Below are positions 27,900 through 35,243 of a DNA stretch of 64,000 bases, one piece after another (the first letter of the stretch is position 1; the number at the start of each line of letters is the position of its first letter). Position numbers and translations under genes: made by a program. The DNA is from Candidatus Ruthturnera sp. Tsphm01 (GTDB taxonomy: Bacteria > Pseudomonadota > Gammaproteobacteria > PS1 > Pseudothioglobaceae), in NCBI GenBank assembly GCA_030142985.1, contig CP125320.1, positions 935,639 through 999,638 of the forward strand. Direction: 5' to 3'. Below the pieces are notes generated by a model. It had not been told where the DNA came from. It searched no databases and worked only from the letters and a program-made list of their open reading frames with translations.

Positions 27900-28114
27900 G
27901 AGACCTTAGCATCATTATACATAATCACTAAAACACATCCTTCATCAACTTGGCGGCTTTTCCAAGAATGCTAAGCAGTCCTTTGTGAGGATAAAAAACA
28001 CCCTTATCCCTGTTACTGTTACTGTTACTGTTACTGTTAGGAGTGGATTTAAAAAAATCCCAATTTGATAAAATTTGTGATTTTGTTAATCATCCATAAT
28101 AATGCAAAGGTCTC
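27900..28114. repeat. MITE of the IS5 family with 5-bp target duplication (215 bp)
   Basis: Ends GAGACCTTAGCATCATTATA (27,900) and the complement of GAGACCTTTGCATTATTATG (to 28,114) match each other and the IS5 copies. A perfect 5-bp repeat AAGGT flanks it (27,895-27,899 and 28,115-28,119). No transposase is inside. The right half is homologous to the MITE at 7,834. It lies just upstream of the rplM promoter region. Confidence 0.85.
28010..28039. repeat. CTGTTA hexanucleotide repeat, five perfect copies
   Basis: Five head-to-tail CTGTTA units lie inside the MITE, about 200 bp upstream of rplM. A short repeat of this type is prone to slippage, but it is not within a recognisable promoter. Confidence 0.95.
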
Positions 28115-28169
28115 AAGGTGTGTTTATCGTACAATCAACTGTATTGATTATTTAGTGATAATACTAGAA

Positions 28170-28175
28170 TATAAT
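28170..28175 (+). promoter_or_regulatory. Possible -10 box for rplM-rpsI
   Basis: A perfect TATAAT lies 64 bp upstream of the rplM ATG. No -35 with ideal spacing is seen (TTGATT at 28,144 is 20 bp away), so the assignment is tentative. Confidence 0.35.
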
Positions 28176-28239
28176 TGAACATTTAAAGTTAAAAGTGATT
28201 ATAATGATTCGATTATTCTGCATTAAGATAGATTGGATT

Positions 28240-28668
28240 ATGAAAACATTTAGCGCTAAAGCACATGAAGTTAAAAGAGATTGGTCACTCGTTGACGCTA
28301 ACGGTAAAACCTTAGGTCGTTTAGCAACGCAAGTTGCCTCTCGTCTTCGTGGTAAGCACAAACCTGAATACACACCACATACGGATACAGGCGATTATAT
28401 TGTTATTATCAATGCCTCAAAAATCAAGGTAACAGGTAATAAGTTTGAAGACAAAATGTATCACCATCACACAGGTTATGTTGGCAATTTAAAGTCAATT
28501 GCATTTAAAGATTTACAAGCCAAAAATCCAGAGGAAATTATCAATAAAGCGGTGAAAGGCATGTTGCCAAAAGGTCCTTTAGGTAGAGACATGTTTAGAA
28601 AAATGAAAGTATTTGCAGGTAGCGAGCATACACACGGTGCGCAACAACCTCAAGTTTTAGATATTTAA
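28240..28668 (+). CDS. rplM: 50S ribosomal protein L13
   Basis: 142 residues from ATG 28,240. An in-frame ATG 45 bp upstream exists but would add a non-homologous extension. [29 protein letters not shown] and [18 protein letters not shown] are the family signatures. It is an early-assembly protein of the large subunit. Followed after 14 bp by rpsI, the universal bacterial pair. Confidence 0.98.
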   Translation: MKTFSAKAHEVKRDWSLVDANGKTLGRLATQVASRLRGKHKPEYTPHTDTGDYIVIINASKIKVTGNKFEDKMYHHHTGYVGNLKSIAFKDLQAKNPEEIINKAVKGMLPKGPLGRDMFRKMKVFAGSEHTHGAQQPQVLDI

Positions 28669-28682
28669 GGTAAAAAAATATT

Positions 28683-29078
28683 ATGGCAAAGACAGAAACT
28701 TATTATGCAACAGGCAGAAGAAAGACATCAGTAGCCCGTGTTTATATGACCAAAGGCAAAGGTGTTTTTACAGTTAACAAACGCCCAATGAATGAATACT
28801 TCGGACGTGAAACCTCTTCAATGATTATTAATCAACCATTAGATACGGTTGAAATGAGGGATAAGTTTGATTTTAATATCATGGTCAAAGGTGGTGGTGA
28901 TACAGGTCAAGCTGGTGCGATTAGACTGGGTGTGACTCGTGCATTAATGGTATATGACAATGATTTACGAGGTGAATTACGCAAAGCAGGCTTTGTAACA
29001 CGTGATGCTAGAATCGTAGAACGTAAAAAAGTTGGTCGCAAAAAAGCGCGTAAGAGCGAGCAGTTCTCTAAGCGTTAA
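28683..29078 (+). CDS. rpsI: 30S ribosomal protein S9
   Basis: 131 residues. [15 protein letters not shown] at the start, [19 protein letters not shown] in the middle, and the basic tail [17 protein letters not shown] that reaches the P site on the ribosome. AAGG Shine-Dalgarno precedes it. Co-transcribed with rplM. Confidence 0.98.
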   Translation: MAKTETYYATGRRKTSVARVYMTKGKGVFTVNKRPMNEYFGRETSSMIINQPLDTVEMRDKFDFNIMVKGGGDTGQAGAIRLGVTRALMVYDNDLRGELRKAGFVTRDARIVERKKVGRKKARKSEQFSKR

Positions 29079-29161
29079 GTTACTTTCAAGCGCTTATAAA
29101 AGCCTGCATTTATTTTAGATAGATGTGAGCTTTTTATTGCCTGTCATTAGTAGTTCTATTT

Positions 29162-29893
29162 TTAAATTAAAAAATCGTACTGCTCGAGTTTATTATATCT
29201 AATAATGCTTTGTACCTGCTTAACATAATCAAAACCAATCTCAGAGTAACCTCCCAGACCTTCTGATAAAGCAATACCGGTAATAGGTAAATGGTTATTA
29301 CGCTTGTATTGCCTAATTTTCCTAAGTAGTGTATAGGTAAAGTGTCGATTAATATTAAGCATATAATATTCTACAGATTTGGATGCTGAAAAGAATATTG
29401 CAATTTCATGCGTAGCATTTTCAGAGCGCTGCTTAGGCACAACACCACAACCAGGCTTGAAACACCAAATGCCAAAATAATTATGCCAGTGTTTAGAAAA
29501 TCGCGAACGCCCCCAGTTTGATTCTATTGCTGCTTGCGCCAATACCATGGAGTTTGGGATAATATCAATAGCATTTAACAGTTCTTTCTTGGTGCTTTTT
29601 TTCAGTCGATATTTTTTTATTAATTTACTAATTTGTATTTTATTGAGCCGATTGTTTTTAATCAACACCCTTAGTAGTTTGATTTTTTTATTTTCTTTTT
29701 CGATAATAGGAAGTAGATAATTAAAAAATACAACTTTTCTTTGACTGGTGTCTTTAATTTGACCAAAATCTGGTGTCTTAAAAGAATTTATCCATGATTT
29801 CAACCCCCAGAATTCATTTGCTTGAATTGGGATGACTAAAAGCATTGTGCTAATGATTAAAATTTTAAAACTCAAAGTGCTCGTTGGATCCAC
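29162..29893 (-). CDS. bax: Bax-family glucosaminidase
   Basis: 243 residues. A hydrophobic N-terminal segment (FKILIISTMLLVIPIQA) looks like a signal peptide. The C-terminal half is the N-acetylglucosaminidase fold with SMVLAQAAIESNWGRSRFSK (catalytic Glu in AIES) and ALSEGLGGYSEIGFDYVKQV, as in E. coli Bax. It is probably a periplasmic peptidoglycan hydrolase. It overlaps the end of the broken phosphatase gene by about 29 bp; a TTG start at 29,875 is an alternative that shortens the overlap. Confidence 0.85.
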   Translation of the reverse strand: MDPTSTLSFKILIISTMLLVIPIQANEFWGLKSWINSFKTPDFGQIKDTSQRKVVFFNYLLPIIEKENKKIKLLRVLIKNNRLNKIQISKLIKKYRLKKSTKKELLNAIDIIPNSMVLAQAAIESNWGRSRFSKHWHNYFGIWCFKPGCGVVPKQRSENATHEIAIFFSASKSVEYYMLNINRHFTYTLLRKIRQYKRNNHLPITGIALSEGLGGYSEIGFDYVKQVQSIIRYNKLEQYDFLI

Positions 29894-30213
29894 AAATAAC
29901 TTTCATTGTAAACATTTTTTCAATAGGCAGATTTAATAAATAGGATTTAATCACTCGGATAACACCAGCGTGCGCTACAATTAAAACCGATTCATAAGCA
30001 TGATGAAGTTCAATGTCTTCAAAGGAGGATAAAACTCGTGTTTGAAAGTTATAAAGGTTTTCTGCATTAGGTGGTTGGTGATTAACAGGGTCTAGTTTAA
30101 AATTATCAACCAATACCTGACCAATAGAGTCAGTGCTTTTCCCCTGCCAATCGCCAAAACCAAGTTCTTCAAAGTTGTTAAAAATTTTACAACGCGTATT
30201 TTTATTTTTAGAT

Positions 30214-31479
30214 GAGGCCTTTGCATAAATCAACTAAAAACCCAACAATCTAGTAAAATAACACCCATCTAAAAACAACTTTAAAAATATCAAAAATGTC
30301 TTGGAAAAACACCCAACAAAACTCATTTGCAGATTCTCTTGTTGTAGATCACAAATCCCTATCAGAACTTGATGATGTACACAACATCATCAACTGGAAC
30401 GAGATAAAACAAACACTTTCGAACTTGTATTCTTCTATTAGGGGTGCACCCAGTTATCCGCCACTGATAATGTTTAAAATCCTAATCCTTCAAGCTTGGT
30501 ACGGTCTAAGTGATGAGGCGCTAGAAAAGCAAATTGCCAGAGATTTAATGTTCAGACGTTTTATTGATTTGTCTTTGTCTGAAAATGTGCCTGATCATTC
30601 TAGCATTTGGCGTTTCAGGCAACTACTCAGCACCGAGAAATTACTAGCGCCTCTACTAGAGCAAATCAATACCCATCTTGAACAAAATTCAATCATTGTT
30701 TCCTTGGGTTCAATCAACATCATTGATGCCACCGTTATAGAAGCCAAACAATCACGCAAGCGTAAAGGCAAGGATGGCAACAACACTCAAGACAAAGAGG
30801 CAAAATACAATGTCAAAATAGCAGCCGATGGCAAACGTAAAACCACCTATGGTTTTAAGATGCACGCCAATACCGATGAAGATGGTTTTGTTAAGAAAAT
30901 GACTTACACTCCAGGTAATGTACACGACTCACAAGAGTTTGATAAATTATTAGAGGTAGAACGCACTAACAGTAAAATAAAAACATGTGGACAAGTCTAT
31001 GCTGATAGCGCTTATGCCAATAAAAACAATGATGAAAAACTAGGCAAAGAAAATAATAAAATATTGCACCGTGCCTACAGAAACAAGCCTTTAACCAAGC
31101 AACAGAAACAAGAGAATAAACAACGCTCATCCATTCGCTATATTGTTGAGCACACTTTTGGACTACTTAAGCTTCATCACGGATTAGCCAAGGCAAGATA
31201 CCTTGGACTAGAAAGAAACAAAACCAGAGCGCAACTAATTGCCATGAGTCACAACCTTAAAACTGGAATGAGCATTTTTAAACAGATGCGAGACTTACAG
31301 GATTGTTGCGTCCAATGAGTGGCAAAAGGGTAAAAATAGAAAAATGTGGCGATGAAAACTCAGATAAGCAAGATGTTTTTTAGGTTTTTATAGAAAAATA
31401 GGGAAAATTTTGAAAATATTTTTGAAAAATTGTAAAAGTTGAAATTAGGATGGGGAATTATGAATTATTCAAAGGTCTC
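30214..31479 (+). mobile_element. IS5-family insertion sequence, copy B (1266 bp)
   Basis: Same length as copy A. The left tip is GAGGCC, one change from GAGACC; the right tip is GGTCTC. Flanked by a perfect 5-bp duplication TAGAT (30,209-30,213 and 31,480-31,484). It interrupts the histidine-phosphatase gene. Confidence 0.95.
30296..31318 (+). CDS. IS5-family DDE transposase (copy B)
   Basis: 340 residues, intact, three residue differences from copy A. The terminal catalytic region reads YIVEHTFGLLKLHHGL. DDE motifs and start choice are as in copy A. Both copies are candidates to mobilise the GAGACC-ended MITEs. Confidence 0.95.
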   Translation: MSWKNTQQNSFADSLVVDHKSLSELDDVHNIINWNEIKQTLSNLYSSIRGAPSYPPLIMFKILILQAWYGLSDEALEKQIARDLMFRRFIDLSLSENVPDHSSIWRFRQLLSTEKLLAPLLEQINTHLEQNSIIVSLGSINIIDATVIEAKQSRKRKGKDGNNTQDKEAKYNVKIAADGKRKTTYGFKMHANTDEDGFVKKMTYTPGNVHDSQEFDKLLEVERTNSKIKTCGQVYADSAYANKNNDEKLGKENNKILHRAYRNKPLTKQQKQENKQRSSIRYIVEHTFGLLKLHHGLAKARYLGLERNKTRAQLIAMSHNLKTGMSIFKQMRDLQDCCVQ

Positions 31480-31659
31480 TAGATAAATATTTGGCAAACT
31501 CGGCACAACGTATCAAGGGTGAACTAGCAATATAATCCCATGATTTTCCTCGGGTAGAGTCAAGCATTTGTTGCCAACCTTTTTTACTAAGAGGATTATC
31601 TTGATTGCCACGATAAATACGACCACCAATAGGCATGCCATGTCTAAGCAAGTCTAACT

Positions 31660-32637
31660 TCATTCGTTAATCTGCTCTCTAGACATTAGATAATTAACCG
31701 CTTCAGTAGGTGTTAATTTACCTTGAGTAACTTGATAAACTTGCTCACAAATTGGCATTTCCACCTGCTCTTTATTGGCAATAGATAGAATAAGCTCAAG
31801 TGTATTAAAACCTTCAACTGTACTTCCTACATTGGCTAATGCATCTTTAATATTATGATTAAAAGCTAATTCTTTACCAAATCTTCTGTTCCTGGATAAA
31901 TCATCTGAACAAGTTAGCACTAAATCTCCCAAGCCAGATAAACCAACAAAAGTAGAATTTTTCGCACCAAGGCTTATCCCTAGGCGTGACATCTCTGCCA
32001 AGCCTCTAGTAATCAATGCTGCCTGGGTGTTAATGCCATAGCCTAATCCTGCAGCGATACCTGCAGCAATGGCTAAGATATTTTTAACTGATCCGCCAAT
32101 CTCAACACCGACAATATCAGTATTGGTATAAGCACGTAGGGTATTTGTTTGTATTAATTTTGCAAAGTGGTTTCTGGTGTTTTTATCAACGGATGCCACA
32201 ACTAATGCAGTGGGTTTATTCGTTGCCACCTCAAAGGCAAAACTTGGTCCAGAGATAACACAACCATTGCGATTGGGAAATATACGTTCAAAACTTTCAT
32301 ATAAAAAACATCTTTTAGTAGTGTCAAAACCTTTAGTGCCCCAAGCAATTTTATGAGCGTCATTAATGAGTGGCTTTATTTTTCCTAATACCTTAGAAAA
32401 TGCATAACTAGGTGTAACAATCAATATGTCTTTAGCGTCTTGCAATTTAGAAAAATCACAGGTAATTTTTATATTGTTAGGGTAGGGTGTGGGCAGTGCA
32501 GGATGTTTTGGTTTTAGTGTTTTGACTTCATCTTGAGTGTGGGCGTGCAGATAAATTGTATCAAAATTATTATAAAGGGCAATGGCTAAAGCACTCCCCC
32601 AAGCGCCAGCGCCAATAATACTAAGGTTTTTACTCAT
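31660..32637 (-). CDS. gpsA: Glycerol-3-phosphate dehydrogenase [NAD(P)+]
   Basis: 325 residues. N-terminal Rossmann motif GAGAWGSALAIAL; catalytic block GSVKNILAIAAGIAAGLGYG with the active Lys; C-terminal GLSGLGDLVLTC and SRNRRFGKEL. It makes sn-glycerol-3-phosphate for phospholipids. Overlaps grxC by 4 bp and the phosphatase by 4 bp. In E. coli secB lies between grxC and gpsA; it is absent here. Confidence 0.97.
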   Translation of the reverse strand: MSKNLSIIGAGAWGSALAIALYNNFDTIYLHAHTQDEVKTLKPKHPALPTPYPNNIKITCDFSKLQDAKDILIVTPSYAFSKVLGKIKPLINDAHKIAWGTKGFDTTKRCFLYESFERIFPNRNGCVISGPSFAFEVATNKPTALVVASVDKNTRNHFAKLIQTNTLRAYTNTDIVGVEIGGSVKNILAIAAGIAAGLGYGINTQAALITRGLAEMSRLGISLGAKNSTFVGLSGLGDLVLTCSDDLSRNRRFGKELAFNHNIKDALANVGSTVEGFNTLELILSIANKEQVEMPICEQVYQVTQGKLTPTEAVNYLMSREQINE

Positions 32638-32888
32638 AGCTGATTTAGAATTTCATCTAATTTTCCAGATTGGTCTGCGGCTAATAAGTCGTCAAATCCA
32701 CCTATATGAAAGCCATTAATAAATACTTGTGGCACGGTTTCTCTGCTTGTTTTTTCTTTGACTTCATCCCAATCGCTTTGGCTTCTAACGTGATATTTTT
32801 TGAAAGGAATGCCTCTTTCTTCGAGCAATTGATAAGCTTTTTGGCAAAAAGGACAAGAATCTGAACAATAAATAATATTTTTTTTCAT
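32634..32888 (-). CDS. grxC: Glutaredoxin 3
   Basis: 84 residues with the redox site CPFC in SDSCPFCQKAY near residue 12, the cis-Pro in ETVPQVFINGFHIGG, and GGFDDL at the end. It reduces disulfides and mixed disulfides with glutathione. Two bases separate it from the rhodanese gene upstream and it overlaps gpsA by 4 bp. Confidence 0.95.
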   Translation of the reverse strand: MKKNIIYCSDSCPFCQKAYQLLEERGIPFKKYHVRSQSDWDEVKEKTSRETVPQVFINGFHIGGFDDLLAADQSGKLDEILNQL

Positions 32889-32890
32889 AA

Positions 32891-33310
32891 TTAAGTTTTA
32901 ATGGGTAGTTTGGCTTTTTTCCATGCTTGAAAGCCACCTTTTAAATTATATACATGTTCAAACTCATTACGTGTTAATAACCCAGCAATATGTGCTGAAC
33001 GAGAGCCGCTACGACAATATACTAGTACCTTTTTACGTTTATCCAATAAAGACAATTTATCCTTAACACTAGCAAGCGGAATGTGAATATCACCAGCAAT
33101 ATACCCTGCCCTTCTCTCCTTTTTATCCCTAACATCTAACAGGATAAGGTTGCTACCATCCATAAGTGTGACCACTCCATTGGCATCAATATCTTCATAT
33201 TTTTTTAATTTATCAACAACAATATTGCCAACAAGTAAAGCAATTAATAATATGAGTGTAATGGTTGTAAACATTTGCTCATCAGCAAATAAAAATTCAA
33301 GTATTTCCAT
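32891..33310 (-). CDS. yibN: Membrane-anchored rhodanese-domain protein (YibN-like)
   Basis: 139 residues: one N-terminal transmembrane helix (TITLILLIALLVGNIVV, about 15-33) and a rhodanese domain with LLDVRDKKERRAGYI and the active loop CRSGSRSA (Cys near 98). The sulfurtransferase role is inferred from the domain. The order yibN-grxC-gpsA is conserved with enterics. It begins 3 bp after the end of trpG/pabA. Confidence 0.88.
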   Translation of the reverse strand: MEILEFLFADEQMFTTITLILLIALLVGNIVVDKLKKYEDIDANGVVTLMDGSNLILLDVRDKKERRAGYIAGDIHIPLASVKDKLSLLDKRKKVLVYCRSGSRSAHIAGLLTRNEFEHVYNLKGGFQAWKKAKLPIKT

Positions 33311-33313
33311 GGT

Positions 33314-33901
33314 TTATAAAGTTTTTCCTGTTAAAAAATTGTCCAACATTTCATAACCCTGTTCAGTTAAGATTGACTCTGGGTGAAATTGCACCCCTTC
33401 AATGGCAAGTTCTTTATGCCTAATACCCATAATCTCGTCTATCTTTCCCTTATTATCCTTACTCCATGAGGTAATCTCAAAACAGTCTGGCAAGGTTGAT
33501 TGCTGCACTACTAACGAGTGATAGCGTGTTGCATTGAGTGGATTTTTAAGGTTTGTAAATATACCTTTGTTGAGATGATGAATGCTGGACACTTTGCCGT
33601 GCATAATTTTTTTTGCACCAACAATATGTCCACCAAAAGCCTGAACCATGGCCTGAAACCCTAAACAAACCCCTAAAATTGGCATTTTCTTAGAAAAATA
33701 CTTAATAGCCTCAATTGAAATTCCTGCCTCATTTGGCGTACAAGGACCTGGTGAAATCACCAAAAATTCAGGTGCAAGTTTTTCAATGCCTTGCATTGTA
33801 ATTTCATCGTTACGATACACTTCAACAGTTTGTCCCAATTCGCCAAAATATTGTACCAAGTTATAGGTAAATGAATCGTAATTGTCAATCATCAGTAACA
33901 T
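33314..33901 (-). CDS. Anthranilate/aminodeoxychorismate synthase glutaminase subunit
   Basis: 195 residues of class I glutamine amidotransferase. [20 protein letters not shown] at the start, nucleophile Cys in GVCLGFQAM near 79, and His/Glu in GVQFHPESI near 170. It supplies ammonia to TrpE or PabB; TrpG and PabA cannot be told apart here and no partner is nearby. It lies between cmoA (8 bp) and the rhodanese gene. Confidence 0.93.
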   Translation of the reverse strand: MLLMIDNYDSFTYNLVQYFGELGQTVEVYRNDEITMQGIEKLAPEFLVISPGPCTPNEAGISIEAIKYFSKKMPILGVCLGFQAMVQAFGGHIVGAKKIMHGKVSSIHHLNKGIFTNLKNPLNATRYHSLVVQQSTLPDCFEITSWSKDNKGKIDEIMGIRHKELAIEGVQFHPESILTEQGYEMLDNFLTGKTL

Positions 33902-33909
33902 AATGCGTG

Positions 33910-34623
33910 CTATTTTACCGCTAAAAAGGAGGCAAAGTTAAGGCACTGAAAATGACAAATACTATTTTTAAAGCCTGCCATGTTAAATCTCTTAAAATGA
34001 GTTTGTTTGCTATCCGTTATTAGTATGTTTTCAATCGATTGACGTTTGTTTGCAATCTCAAGTTCGCTATAACCATTGGCACGTTTAAAATCTAAGTGTA
34101 ATTTGGTTGTTTGTTTTTGTTTTTGCTGATTGTCAAAATGAATTTTTTCAGAGACAATCAGCACACCATTTGTATTTAGACCTTTGTAAATTTTATCAAT
34201 TAAGTACTGTCTATTGTTTGGTGTAATAAATTGTAAGGTAAGATTAAGTACAATAATAGATGCATTTTCAAACTTAATATCAAGAATATCACCACAAATC
34301 ACATCAACGTTATCAATTTTACCCGCTAAATTCTGCTGACATTTTTTAACCATGTCTGGTGAATTATCAAAAGCAATAATTTGATTATTTGAGTGCGGGT
34401 TATTGATGCCTAGTGCAATGGAAGTAGCGCCTGTTGAGGCACCAAGGTCATAATAATTAGTATTATCCTGGCCATAAACTTTAACACTCAAGTTAATCAT
34501 CTCAATCATGGATTGATAACCAGGTACTGAGCGTTTAACCATATCGTCAAACACATCAGCCACTTGCGCATCAAAGGTGAAACCAACCAAGTCATTCTTT
34601 TTAGTGAAAATATTATCGCGCAT
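33910..34623 (-). CDS. cmoA: Carboxy-S-adenosyl-L-methionine synthase
   Basis: 237 residues. MRDNIFTKK...[14 protein letters not shown] and [12 protein letters not shown] are the CmoA signature; the SAM-binding site is [15 protein letters not shown], followed by LTLQFI. It makes carboxy-SAM from SAM and prephenate for cmo5U34 wobble modification of tRNA. The partner cmoB is not in the window. A MITE lies 47 bp upstream of its start. Confidence 0.95.
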   Translation of the reverse strand: MRDNIFTKKNDLVGFTFDAQVADVFDDMVKRSVPGYQSMIEMINLSVKVYGQDNTNYYDLGASTGATSIALGINNPHSNNQIIAFDNSPDMVKKCQQNLAGKIDNVDVICGDILDIKFENASIIVLNLTLQFITPNNRQYLIDKIYKGLNTNGVLIVSEKIHFDNQQKQKQTTKLHLDFKRANGYSELEIANKRQSIENILITDSKQTHFKRFNMAGFKNSICHFQCLNFASFLAVK

Positions 34624-34670
34624 TAGTTAGACCGACCAATTTTCTTGTTTTTATAAGGTTTATACAACAT

Positions 34671-34744
34671 GAGACCTTTGTATAAATAAAAGTGATTGGA
34701 AAAATTCAATTTTTGACGATTATTCATATTTATGCAAAAGTCTC
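34671..34744. repeat. Short MITE of the IS5 family (74 bp)
   Basis: Ends GAGACCTTTGTATAAATA at 34,671 and the complement of GAGACTTTTGCATAAATATG ending at 34,744. Flanking bases AACAT and GACAT differ at one position and are probably a decayed 5-bp target duplication. It overlaps the last codons of ubiC and supplies its stop. Confidence 0.75.
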
Positions 34745-35212
34745 GACATATAAATTTTTTATAAAAAATTCACTAACCAGTACCTGGGTCGAACCAATGG
34801 TAAAAATAGACCTTCTACCCCAAGTGCCATGTGTGTGGGTGATTTGTAGTTGACTGCGCTTAATATTTTTATCATTAAACAACACCTCGCCTAAAGACTT
34901 ACCGCCAACTTTTAATAAGTTTTTCGTATCATTAGTAATAGGGATAATCGATCTGGCAAATACTACAACCCTATTATTTCCTAAAAGCTCTACTTCGCGC
35001 ACAATAGATTGACCGTTCCAGTTAAGCAATTCTGTTTCATCAGCATGTACAAGAGATTCTGCTTGTGATATAACCTTAACCGAAAAACAATTAAATTTTT
35101 GCTTTAATTTGGCGGTTAAGGATTGGTGGTCATCAAGCCAAGTAAGCACGTGATTAGGTATGTTGCTCACTTGGTTTAAATTTGACCATATCAAATTTTT
35201 TGTGTTAATCAT
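34730..35212 (-). CDS. ubiC: Chorismate pyruvate-lyase, C-terminus rewritten by a MITE
   Basis: 160 residues. LNWNGQSIVREVELLGNNRV, VFARSIIP and GKSLGEVLF are the UbiC signatures; Arg in SIVREV and Glu further on bind chorismate and product. The enzyme releases pyruvate to give 4-hydroxybenzoate for ubiquinone synthesis. The final residues ETFA and the TAA come from the MITE. Without it the frame would have ended KNLYVV-stop. The change is small and the catalytic core is whole, so the enzyme is probably still active. Confidence 0.9.
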   Translation of the reverse strand: MINTKNLIWSNLNQVSNIPNHVLTWLDDHQSLTAKLKQKFNCFSVKVISQAESLVHADETELLNWNGQSIVREVELLGNNRVVVFARSIIPITNDTKNLLKVGGKSLGEVLFNDKNIKRSQLQITHTHGTWGRRSIFTIGSTQVLVSEFFIKNLYVETFA

Positions 35213-35243
35213 AGTTGAGTTATTTTACGTCAACTAAACGTTT

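Larger units (their letters stand above)
29865..31663 (-). pseudogene. Histidine-phosphatase (phosphoglycerate mutase-like) gene split by IS5 copy B
   Basis: The 5' part (31,663 to 31,480) encodes MKLDLLRHGMPIGGRIYRGN, with the RHG catalytic motif, and continues to AEFAKYLS. The 3' part (30,208 to 29,865) encodes KNKNTRCKIFNNFEELGFGD and VLIVAHAGVIRV with the second catalytic His. Removing 30,214-31,479 and one copy of the 5-bp repeat TAGAT rejoins them in frame as YLSKNKNTR, giving a protein of about 175 residues like CobC/alpha-ribazole phosphatase. There are no other lesions, so the loss is recent. It sits between gpsA (4-bp overlap) and bax. Confidence 0.93.
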
